Both the position numbers and the translations under genes were made by a program. A DNA stretch of 64,000 bases from Fischerella thermalis PCC 7521 (lineage in GTDB: Bacteria; Cyanobacteriota; Cyanobacteriia; Cyanobacteriales; Nostocaceae): contig NZ_AJLL01000070.1 in NCBI RefSeq assembly GCF_000317225.1, positions 58,256 to 122,255 on the forward strand. The letters run 5' to 3'. Shown here in pieces: positions 45,860 to 53,306 of the stretch (its first letter is position 1; each line of letters begins with the position of its first letter). Below the pieces are notes generated by a model. The model ran no database searches, was not told the origin of the DNA, and saw only the letters and a list, made by a program, of their open reading frames with translations.

Positions 45860-46339
45860 TTAATGCTGACAGGAACCTTGTTTATGGTCTTGACCATTAC
45901 CGTGTCCCTGACCATGCTTGTGAGAACAGCTCTGTAAATCCTGACTCTTCAACTTTTCCGTGATTTCTTGTAGAGTCTCATCCTTAGACTTTAAACCAAT
46001 CCAAGCATCGATTTTTTCTGCATCAAAACCCACCTCACGGCGATCGCCTACTTCGATCAACGGACGACGAATCAACAGTGGATCTCTCAGCATCATCACT
46101 AAAGCTGTTTGCGGATCTACTTTTTCAGGAATAACCTCACCCGATTGTACACGGGGAGCAGCACGGTTAAACCATTCGGCTACAGGGCGATCGCCAAAAA
46201 ATGAGTGTAAACGTTCAACTGTCCAAGGTTCTGTTAAGAGGTTATACGCCACCACTTCATGACCTGCGGCTGTCAGCAAAGTCTTTTGTTTTGTATTGTT
46301 TTTACAGCCAGGTTTTTCATAAAAAATTACCCTTGCCAT
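45860..46339 (-). CDS. Nitrogenase-associated protein, ArsC/thioredoxin-fold
   Basis: 159 residues. ArsC-like start MARVIFYEKPGCKNNTKQK, with one Cys in the CX3-4TK-type position. The middle has WFNRAAPRVQSGEVIP and the LIRRPLIEVGDRREVGFD motif (about 91-108), which matches the nitrogenase-associated (NifO-like) family rather than true arsenate reductases. The tail is Cys/His-rich (CSHKHGQGHGNGQDHKQG), suggesting metal binding. Its position beside cox, fdxB and cnfR supports a nitrogen-fixation role. Exact biochemical function is unknown. Confidence 0.82.
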   Translation of the reverse strand: MARVIFYEKPGCKNNTKQKTLLTAAGHEVVAYNLLTEPWTVERLHSFFGDRPVAEWFNRAAPRVQSGEVIPEKVDPQTALVMMLRDPLLIRRPLIEVGDRREVGFDAEKIDAWIGLKSKDETLQEITEKLKSQDLQSCSHKHGQGHGNGQDHKQGSCQH

Positions 46340-46355
46340 TGCAGTATCTCCTATT

Positions 46356-46420
46356 TAACAGTTAACAGTTAACAGTTATCAGTTATCAGTGTTTCTTAAT
46401 ATTCACTGTTCACTGATTTC
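46356..46420. repeat. Short tandem heptamer repeat
   Basis: Units TAACAGT (three times), TATCAGT (twice), then an inverted TTCACTG/TTCACTG pair at 46405-46418. It directly precedes the start of the nitrogenase-associated gene, so it is likely part of its upstream region. Confidence 0.75.
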
Positions 46421-46579
46421 ATGTATTCTGATACACAAAAACCTTTCCCCTCTACTGCAAAAGACAATAAATTCGTAGTCAGCTATTAAGCGTTAACTAC
46501 AACTAATAACTAATATCACAATTAAATTTTAATTAAAAACCAAAAATATTTGCTATTAAAAATTATTGCTTTAAATAAA

Positions 46580-47191
46580 TTAGAATTTTTTTGCTGTGTG
46601 AGAGACTACATTATACTCAAAACGTTGCTTTGGATCAGTTTCGCCATAAATATTAAAAGTAACAGTTGGTTCATTACCTAATGCTTCTACACAATGAATA
46701 GCATCAGGTGTAAAACTGATAATATCACCAGGTAATAAAGTTAACTCTCCTGTTTGTTCAATCTTTGCTGTAAATTCTTGGCTGGGATTGCGACGCCAAA
46801 ATGTATTTTTTTCTTGCCCCTTTAATAAAGCGACCACACCCCAAGTACCATGATTATGAATATTAGATTTTGTCCCTGGTGCAAAAGTAACTGTTTGCAA
46901 TGTTAATGGGAAACCTAATTCATCGTAGAGAATTAACACCGATGTTCCTGTTTTGGGACAAGGTTGCAAATACTGACTTTGTACCCAATAAGAATTTACT
47001 AATAATCGCCTGACTAACATCTGAATTTCTGGCAAGCGGCTAGTTTCATCTTCAACATCATTCAGAATATCTTCTAATTCAGTCAAGAATCGATAAAGGC
47101 GATAATTATCTCTAAGTAAGTCCCACACTCTGGGCGATTTACAAGCTTGATACTCTCCATCTCTATTGACATGCCAATCTCTATTTTTCAT
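46580..47191 (-). CDS. Cysteine-dioxygenase-like cupin protein
   Basis: 203 residues. The cupin metal motif SNIHNHGTWGVVALLKGQEKN (about 109-129) supplies two His and a Glu position. The second motif is PGDIISFTPDAIHCVEALG (about 153-171), with the third His. The layout matches cysteine dioxygenase-type thiol dioxygenases. It is the second gene after coxC in the same direction, with 125 bp including a hairpin repeat upstream. The substrate (cysteine or another thiol) is not shown by the sequence. An O2-consuming enzyme would fit the neighbourhood. Confidence 0.78.
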   Translation of the reverse strand: MKNRDWHVNRDGEYQACKSPRVWDLLRDNYRLYRFLTELEDILNDVEDETSRLPEIQMLVRRLLVNSYWVQSQYLQPCPKTGTSVLILYDELGFPLTLQTVTFAPGTKSNIHNHGTWGVVALLKGQEKNTFWRRNPSQEFTAKIEQTGELTLLPGDIISFTPDAIHCVEALGNEPTVTFNIYGETDPKQRFEYNVVSHTAKKF

Positions 47192-47221
47192 AGATCACAC
47201 TGGATATAAATTGTTTGAGAA

Positions 47222-47313
47222 ATCGAACACAGATGTAGACGCGCTTTGCGCGGCTTCCCGCAGGGTACACAGATAAATTATCGGTGTTCATCGGTGTTCA
47301 TCTGTGTTCGTTC
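47222..47313. repeat. Hairpin repeat interrupted by a short GC-rich repeat
   Basis: The outer arms CGAACACAGATG (47224-47235) and CATCTGTGTTCG (47299-47310) are perfect complements. Inside, at 47235-47267, sits the short repeat that reads GTAGACGCGC ... GGCTTCCCGCAGGGTA. It splits the ACACAGAT units as an insertion would. Good evidence that the short repeat is mobile. Confidence 0.8.
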
Positions 47314-47316
47314 ATA

Positions 47317-47805
47317 TCAATCCTCATCTTCTTCTGCGGGTCGAGTCAAAATATCAAGTAAAATTCCTGCACCAAAATCATTTTTATCATCAATAGATTT
47401 AACCTGAGTGCTGATTTCTTTAGCTTTTTCTATTTCTCCTAGTTTTGCTAATACCAATCCAGAAGCCGCATAAGCATTTAAATACAATCGAATTTGTGGC
47501 TCTTCTTTGCGCTTAATTAATATTGGCTGGAGTTGTTGCCAATCATCAGGTAACTTCTCAGTCAATTTAATTTTATCTATAACTTTAATAGCAGTTTGCA
47601 GTGCCATTGTGTAATTATATTTGTAATAGAAATATCTATAAGCTGCTACCAAAACCTCAAGATTATCTCCTGTTTTAGCTAAAGCTTGATTCATATAATT
47701 TTCAGATGCTGAAGTATTTTCCCAATTCTCAGTCGCTAAAATTAGTAATTTTTTGATTTCCTCTGGTACTTGAAACCAAGAAAACCTTTCCGTATCAACT
47801 TGCAT
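47317..47805 (-). CDS. Small helical-repeat (TPR-like) protein downstream of coxC
   Basis: About 162 residues from MQVDTERFSWFQVPEE. The start is fixed by a clear Shine-Dalgarno AAGGAG 7 bases upstream; the longer open frame to 47871 reads through tandem heptamers. All helical, with TPR-like spacing (YMNQALAKTGDNLEVLVAAY, then LAKLGEIEKAKEISTQV). No signal peptide. It lies 76 bp downstream of coxC and is probably in the same transcript, so an accessory role for the oxidase or its cell type is possible. Function unknown. Confidence 0.75.
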   Translation of the reverse strand: MQVDTERFSWFQVPEEIKKLLILATENWENTSASENYMNQALAKTGDNLEVLVAAYRYFYYKYNYTMALQTAIKVIDKIKLTEKLPDDWQQLQPILIKRKEEPQIRLYLNAYAASGLVLAKLGEIEKAKEISTQVKSIDDKNDFGAGILLDILTRPAEEDED

Positions 47806-47818
47806 AAAAATCTCCTTT

Positions 47819-47881
47819 TGGTAATGGGTAATAGGTAACAGGTAATGGGAAAAACAATTACCAATTACCAATTACCAATTG
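47819..47881. repeat. Inverted heptamer arrays between coxC and the next gene
   Basis: On the plus strand, four GGTAATG-type heptamers are followed by three CAATTAC heptamers. Together GGTAAT and ATTACC form a stem that could fold in the transcript between coxC and the downstream gene and adjust their ratio. Confidence 0.65.
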
Positions 47882-48472
47882 TTAAAACAAAGTCAGAATG
47901 TACAAAAGTGTGAAGAGAATAATCCAAATAATGTCTACAAAGTGCCAGTAAATTTCTGCCATCTCAATGCCAGTATGTTTAGTGGAACTATAGTGACCAG
48001 GACGACGCGATCGCCACAATACACCCAAAATTAACAGCAGTCCCACAAACACATGCAAACCGTGGAACCCAGTCATAATGTAGAAACAGTTGGCAAAAAC
48101 ATTAGTCGTCAAACCATATCCCAAGGTCATGTATTCATAAACCTGACCCGCCAAGAAAATCGCACCCATGAGTGCGGTCACGATATACCAAAACCGCATT
48201 CCTTTCACATTATTCTTTTTAATCGCCGTATCACCAAAGTGAATGACGAAACTACTAGAAACCAGAATAATTGTGTTAATTGTCGGTACTAATAACTCGA
48301 CTTCCGTTCCCTGTGGCGGCCAAACTTCTGTACTTCCACGAAAAAACAAATAAGTAGCAAAAAACCCGCCAAACATTAAAGACTCTGAAATCAGGAATGT
48401 CAACAATCCCCAAACTCGTAAATCCTTATGTTCCTGATGATGACTTGGACTAGTCGTTGTTGCGATCGCCAT
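47882..48472 (-). CDS. coxC: Cytochrome c oxidase subunit III
   Basis: 196 residues, five membrane helices, the short bacterial form lacking the first two helices. Signatures are LMFGGFFATYLFFRGSTEVWP (about 33-53), GFHGLHVFVGLLLILGVLWR (about 133-152) and the terminal EIYWHFVDIIWIILFTLLYI (about 171-190). Third gene of coxB-coxA-coxC. By position beside fdxB and cnfR I take it as the heterocyst-type (coxC2) gene, an inference from remembered Nostoc gene order. Confidence 0.95.
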   Translation of the reverse strand: MAIATTTSPSHHQEHKDLRVWGLLTFLISESLMFGGFFATYLFFRGSTEVWPPQGTEVELLVPTINTIILVSSSFVIHFGDTAIKKNNVKGMRFWYIVTALMGAIFLAGQVYEYMTLGYGLTTNVFANCFYIMTGFHGLHVFVGLLLILGVLWRSRRPGHYSSTKHTGIEMAEIYWHFVDIIWIILFTLLYILTLF

Positions 48473-48682
48473 GAAAAAATCCTCTTTCTTTATCTCTTTT
48501 TTGCGCCTTTATGGTTGTTAAAAAAAACCACAAAGACACAAAGACACTAAGTACAGCCTTTCATAAACTCGTAGCAAACTCTAATGTGGAAAAACTCTGC
48601 TACAGGCGTGCGTTTCCTCCGCGATCCTCTGCGTTTAAAAATGCTACGACTTTAGGCAAAGCTGTACTAAATTGTGTAAAAA

Positions 48683-50365
48683 TCATGTACTGGGTTCCGT
48701 GACAGCAACCGGCTGAAATTTACCATCATGACCGTAGTCATAAGGGCCATGAGTGACCATAGGCAACACTTCCCAATTCTCAATAGCCGGTGGTGAACTA
48801 GTTGCCCATTCCAAAGTCAAAGCATTCCAAGGATTATCACCCGCTTGCTTCCCACCGATCCAACTCCACAGCGCATTGATCGTAAAAGGAATCACTGATA
48901 TCCCCAAGATGTATGCACCAATCGTACAAATTTCGTTGAGGTGGGTAAATTGCGGATCGTACATCGCCACACGCCGCGGCATACCTTGTAATCCTAATTC
49001 ATGCATCGGTAAGAAGGTCAAATTCGTACCAATAAAGGTCAAGATGAAATGAATTCGACCCAAAGTTTCATTCATCATCCTTCCAGTGATCTTGGGGAAC
49101 CAGTGGTAAATTCCCGCATAGATACCAAACACAGAACCACCAAACAACACGTAGTGGAAGTGGGCGACTACATAATATGTATCGTGGACATGGACGTCAA
49201 AAGGTGCTGTTCCCATCGTCACACCGCTTAGACCGCCCATCACAAACATCATCAATAAGCCGATCGCAAATAGCATGGCGCTGGTAAAACGGATTTTACC
49301 GCCCCAGAGAGTAGCAACCCAACCGAAAATCTTCACACCTGTGGGAACCGCAACAATCAGGGTAGATATAGTGAAGAACATCCGCATCCACCCGGGTGTT
49401 CCACTGGTAAACATATGATGCACCCAGACGAACAAACCCACAACACAAATCGCCAAACTAGAATAAGCGATCGCTTTATATCCAAATATTGGTTTGCGCG
49501 CATGGACAGGAATCACTTCGGACATAATACCGAAGATAGGCAGGATCATTAAATAAACTGCCGGGTGAGAATAGAACCAGAACAGGTGTTGATAAATAAC
49601 AACGTTACCGCCTGCATCTGGTTTAAAAAACGAAGTCCCAAAGTTGAGATCAAACAACAGTAAAACCAACCCTGCTGCTAACACTGGTGTAGATAACAGT
49701 GCTAAAACAGAAGTTGCCAAAATTGCCCAGCAAAATAGGGGAACTTGATCCCACTTCATGCTGGGAACCTTCATAAATAGGATGGTGACGACAAAGTTTA
49801 GCGAACCCAAAATTGAGGAAGTTCCCACCAAGACAATGGCAAGTATCCACAGTGATTGGGCAATTGGTGCAGTTACCAAACTTAATGGTGGGTAAGCCGT
49901 CCAACCAGATTGGGAACCACCAAAGAAGAAACTAGCTAAAATCAGCAAACCTGCGGGTGGGTTCAACCAAAAAGCGATCGCATTCAGTTTTGGGAAAGCC
50001 ATATCCCTAGCACCCACCATCAGCGGTACTAGGAAGTTGCCAAATCCTCCAATCGCACTCGGAACAATCCACAAAAAAATCATGATCGTTCCGTGATTGG
50101 TCATGAAAGCGTTATACAAATTTGGGTCAAGTAAATCTGCATCCGGTGTCGCCAACTCAGCACGCATGGCTACAGCCATCAGTCCACCGATGAGATAAAA
50201 CAAAAACGCCGTCACCAGGTATTGGATACCGATCACCTTGTGGTCAACATTAAACGTGAAATAGTCATACCATTTCCACGCTTCGGGGTGATGATGAGTA
50301 CTGCTAGCAACCACAATCGTGGCTTCCTTTCCAGGTGGCTGATTCCGTGGTATTTCGAGAGTCAT
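48683..50365 (-). CDS. coxA: Cytochrome c oxidase subunit I
   Basis: About 560 residues, 12 membrane helices. Low-spin haem and CuB/haem a3 His ligands are in NHGTIMIFLW, YQHLFWFYSHPAVYLMILP (His-Tyr cross-link region), VHHMFTSG and DTYYVVAHFHYVLFGG. The start is set at MTLEIPRNQPP: the longer frame to 50431 translates a TTTGTTG heptamer array. It reduces O2 with electrons from cytochrome c6 or plastocyanin and pumps protons. Gap to coxC is 210 bp, filled partly by repeats. Confidence 0.97.
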   Translation of the reverse strand: MTLEIPRNQPPGKEATIVVASSTHHHPEAWKWYDYFTFNVDHKVIGIQYLVTAFLFYLIGGLMAVAMRAELATPDADLLDPNLYNAFMTNHGTIMIFLWIVPSAIGGFGNFLVPLMVGARDMAFPKLNAIAFWLNPPAGLLILASFFFGGSQSGWTAYPPLSLVTAPIAQSLWILAIVLVGTSSILGSLNFVVTILFMKVPSMKWDQVPLFCWAILATSVLALLSTPVLAAGLVLLLFDLNFGTSFFKPDAGGNVVIYQHLFWFYSHPAVYLMILPIFGIMSEVIPVHARKPIFGYKAIAYSSLAICVVGLFVWVHHMFTSGTPGWMRMFFTISTLIVAVPTGVKIFGWVATLWGGKIRFTSAMLFAIGLLMMFVMGGLSGVTMGTAPFDVHVHDTYYVVAHFHYVLFGGSVFGIYAGIYHWFPKITGRMMNETLGRIHFILTFIGTNLTFLPMHELGLQGMPRRVAMYDPQFTHLNEICTIGAYILGISVIPFTINALWSWIGGKQAGDNPWNALTLEWATSSPPAIENWEVLPMVTHGPYDYGHDGKFQPVAVTEPST

Positions 50366-50478
50366 GTTTTTCTTTCTTTGTTGTTTGTTGTGTGTTGTTT
50401 GTTGTTTGTTGGTTTTTCCAATCAACACCAACTACCAACCAACAACTATTGACCATTGACTGGGAAAGAGATTAAATA

Positions 50479-51438
50479 CTATTTCCCGATCCCCATCTTC
50501 TGTACATAAGGGGCGAGAAACTCTGATACAGATAATTCGGCGGGATTAACTGCCACAGCTTGTTGTAGTTCTTGCTGCTGTTGGGCAATCCGGTTTTCTG
50601 TCAACCAGCTTTCGTATTCTTCGGGAGTATGAACTACTACCTGTGACCTCATGGAACCGTGATAACCACCACACAGTTCTGTACAAACTACAGGGTAAGT
50701 GCCAACTTTAGTAGCGACAAACCTGAGTTTGGTAGGAATACCAGGAATTGCATCTTGTTTGAGGCGGAATTGCGGCACCCAAAACGAGTGGATTACATCT
50801 GTAGAAGCAAGGTTGAGTTGTACATCAGCACCCACAGGTACGTGTAATTCACCAGCAGTAACACCACTGTTAGGATAGTTGAAAATCCAAGCAAACTGCA
50901 TCCCCGTCACATCAACAACTAAGTCTGCTGTTTTGCCTTGTTCCTTAGCACCCGCACCAATACCAATATTGGGGTCATTTGCTGGTGTTATCCCAGAAGC
51001 ATCGCTCAGAGTAGCAGCAATTGCACTTCCCGGCATCTGGTGGGTAACATGAACTGGAGTGTGGCTGTGACCACCCGATTCTAACCCTCCCATTCTGCTA
51101 TAAACATCCACACTGTAAATCCCCAAACCCAGAACAATTATGGTTGGGATTGCCGTCCAAAATACTTCTAACGGTAAATTGCCCTCAATAGGCGACCCAT
51201 CTGTTTCATCACCTTTACGGCGACGAAACATCACCAAAAAAATCAAAATTGTTCCTTCTACCACCACAAACAAAGCAGTGGCAATTGTCACCATCACATT
51301 GAAAAAACTATCTACCAAAGGCGCTTGTTCTGATGCCTGCATTGGCAGTAGACTATGGTGTTGACCAACCCAAAGGCTGAAGAGTGTGATTAATACCCCA
51401 GCAACTAAGGTTAACAGTGAAACAGGAATTTGTTGCAT
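50479..51438 (-). CDS. coxB: Cytochrome c oxidase subunit II
   Basis: 319 residues. Two membrane helices (about 8-25 and 44-72) precede a periplasmic cupredoxin domain. CuA ligands are seen in SFWVPQFRLKQD and CTELCGGYHGSM (C-x3-C-x3-H-x2-M, about 259-270). First gene of the oxidase operon, with a 525-bp upstream region. The Q-rich C-terminal helix (QQQQELQQAV) is typical of cyanobacterial CoxB. It carries electrons from the soluble donor to subunit I. Confidence 0.96.
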   Translation of the reverse strand: MQQIPVSLLTLVAGVLITLFSLWVGQHHSLLPMQASEQAPLVDSFFNVMVTIATALFVVVEGTILIFLVMFRRRKGDETDGSPIEGNLPLEVFWTAIPTIIVLGLGIYSVDVYSRMGGLESGGHSHTPVHVTHQMPGSAIAATLSDASGITPANDPNIGIGAGAKEQGKTADLVVDVTGMQFAWIFNYPNSGVTAGELHVPVGADVQLNLASTDVIHSFWVPQFRLKQDAIPGIPTKLRFVATKVGTYPVVCTELCGGYHGSMRSQVVVHTPEEYESWLTENRIAQQQQELQQAVAVNPAELSVSEFLAPYVQKMGIGK

Positions 51439-51963
51439 ACATGCCTGCTCAGAATAACGTCGTTCCAGGTGTAACCATCGCTAAGTTGTAGGTGAAAAAC
51501 CAAAAGTTCAAACTAAAAAGAAATAGTTCTTACACCATGAAGTGAAGTGAACCCGTTTGTGTACTAAGAGACTTCTCGATAATTTTCAGCCTCTCTATTA
51601 CTTATACGGTTTGTGTTTTGTCTTTTTACTTTTGATTTTCACTTTATTTAAAATGGGTTTGACATATGTATCTTACCCTTTAAACCCAAGTTAAGTTACT
51701 TTTTAATTGTCGATGTTTTAACTATAAAATCGGCGAGACTTAAACTTGTTTTAATTTGTTTTTGTTGCCAGATTATTTTATTTTAATAACCAACTACAAG
51801 TAGTTAATTATTAACATTTTATATTTATAAATTTGTTTGTCATGAACTATATTTAGATTCTCTCTAAATAAATATAGAGAATTCCCCTCTACTCGCGCAA
51901 ATCATAGAAATACTCTGCGTCTCTTTGCGTTTAACCTCACTAAACTTTTACACAAAGCCATAC
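51439..51963. promoter_or_regulatory. Upstream region of the cox operon
   Basis: 525 bp between the coxB start and the fdxB stop (both minus strand). It is AT-rich and must contain the cox promoter. I found no GTA-N8-TAC box, no hairpin of note and no repeat copy, except an ACTCTGCGTCTCTTTGCG remnant near 51910 shared with other intergenic regions. No confident promoter call. Confidence 0.4.
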
Positions 51964-52257
51964 TTAGTTATTCAATTCAACATGAGTATAGCAGTTTTTT
52001 GGACAAATTCTAGAACAAGCACCACAGCCAATACAATTTTCTGGATGAGCAACAGTCATCACTTTCTTTTCAATTTCATCATCATCTTCATCATCTACAA
52101 ATTCACCCTCTTCATTCATTGCTCGTAACAACAGCACATCATGTCCGCAAATTTTAAAACATCTGCCACAGCCAATGCATTTATGTTCATCTATTGATTG
52201 GGCAAATTTGGGTGTCCAAGTTTTACCGCCAAATGTCAATCCTGTGAGTACTGCCAT
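51964..52257 (-). CDS. fdxB: nif-specific ferredoxin III (FdxB-type, two 4Fe-4S clusters)
   Basis: 97 residues. Two cluster motifs: [15 protein letters not shown] (about 27-41) and [15 protein letters not shown] (about 75-89), separated by an acidic insertion ([13 protein letters not shown], about 50-62) typical of FdxB. It probably serves electron transfer in nitrogenase assembly or function. Divergent from cnfR with a 1,049-bp gap, and 525 bp upstream of coxB. ATG start with an AGCAGG-like ribosome site. Confidence 0.93.
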   Translation of the reverse strand: MAVLTGLTFGGKTWTPKFAQSIDEHKCIGCGRCFKICGHDVLLLRAMNEEGEFVDDEDDDEIEKKVMTVAHPENCIGCGACSRICPKNCYTHVELNN

Positions 52258-52541
52258 GAACTTACCTGCTGGAATTTATCTACAACTTGATTGGTGCTTT
52301 AACGCTCATACTAACATAACTGTAATTATCTTTTTTTAATGTTCAAATCTAACGATTTACATAGTTAAAATTCCATAACTTTCCGATAAAAACCTTGCTT
52401 TTAATATTATTCAATATAAATGCAATTATTTACTAATAATGTTTACTGGTTATTTCTATGCCAGTAATTAAATCATGACTGATGATAATGAGATTTAAAA
52501 ACATCATGAAGTTTATTGTAAAGATGATATTTATTTGCAGT

Positions 52542-52671
52542 AATACCAATTCAAAAAATGTTTAAGGACAGATAATCCCACCCGCCTAACAGCAGCCTCC
52601 CCGATTTTGCTTAGGATTGGTGATGGGTCTAATACTATTACGTGTTGCATTCTTTTTCCAAATTGGTATAA
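52542..52671. mobile_element. Possible miniature element in the fdxB-cnfR gap
   Basis: Left end AATACCAATTCAAAAAATG. The right end, inverted, reads ATACCAATTTGGAAAAAGAA. The latter 25-bp end has a near copy at 38865-38894. The inside has no coding frame. It ends 12 bp before the NtcA-type box. No clear target duplication was seen. Confidence 0.45.
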
Positions 52672-52683
52672 CAAATCATCAAA

Positions 52684-52727
52684 GTATTAGGAGATACAGA
52701 AGTATAACCACAATATTGTCCTATTGT
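52684..52727 (+). promoter_or_regulatory. NtcA-type box with spaced -10, directed to cnfR
   Basis: Exact consensus GTA-TTAGGAGA-TAC (GTA-N8-TAC) at 52684-52697. A -10 hexamer TATTGT (TA-N3-T) starts 24 bases later at 52722. This is the arrangement of NtcA-activated promoters in cyanobacteria. Transcription would start near 52734, giving a leader of about 570 nt for cnfR. The reverse orientation lacks an equally good -10. Confidence 0.6.
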
Positions 52728-53108
52728 TCACTGATTCACCTTGAATAAAAGCAATAAAAATGTAAAATTATTAACAAAATAATAATTTTTGTGAAATATT
52801 AATATTATTAATAATTCAATTATCACAGATGAGCGAAATATTAAAACACCTATCTTCTTGTCAAATCAAAAAACTACATATCCATGCTATCTCCTAGAAA
52901 GAGATGCTATACAAACAACTGTACAGGATCTATCAGGTTGTGATTTTTACTCAAACAACAAACAAATTTCAACAAGAGGTTTCTCTTAATCAAGAAGATA
53001 TGTGGAAATTACTGAAAATCCACAAGTTAACAAAATTTATCTTTCGCTCATGATGAACAAACCTACAACAATATCTGTGAAATGTATAGATAATTAAGAA
53101 TTTAATCA

Positions 53109-53273
53109 GGCTCGGCTAGGTTATGAGCATAGAATAACTTCCAATAGGATGGAAAGTCCGAATATGGATGTGGGTGGGTTACAACGGCAATAAAAATCTA
53201 TGTTTTGTTTTGCCGTAATTGATGTGGTTGTGAGTGGTGAGAATAGGGGACACATCCAGGAGAAATCCGAGCC
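53109..53273 (+). ncRNA. Candidate structured leader RNA of cnfR
   Basis: Four complementary arms nest without conflict. The closing stem is GGCTCGG 53109-53115 with CCGAGCC 53267-53273. A hairpin pairs ACTTCCA 53137-53143 with TGGAAAGT 53150-53157 (one bulge). An 8-bp stem pairs TGGATGTG 53165-53172 with CACATCCA 53251-53258. It encloses ACGGCAA 53184-53190 with TTGCCGT 53210-53216, whose stem extends through A/T pairs. The whole ends 33 nt before the cnfR ATG. Not a riboswitch class I recognise; it could be a regulatory leader or a processed RNA. Confidence 0.45.
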
Positions 53274-53306
53274 AGACATCTCAACGAGTACATTGGCAAT
53301 AGCCTT

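Noticed and set aside
45860..46339. Arsenate reductase
   Set aside because: The ArsC-like fold is present, but the RRPLIEVGDRREVGFD region and neighbours fit the nitrogenase-associated family better; no ars genes nearby.
46356..46420. CRISPR-like array
   Set aside because: Units are contiguous heptamers without spacers, the known short tandem repeat type.
53150..53175. RNase P RNA, because of a GGAAAGTCCG stretch
   Set aside because: The flanking conserved RNase P regions and the partner 3' segment are missing; only this short string matches.
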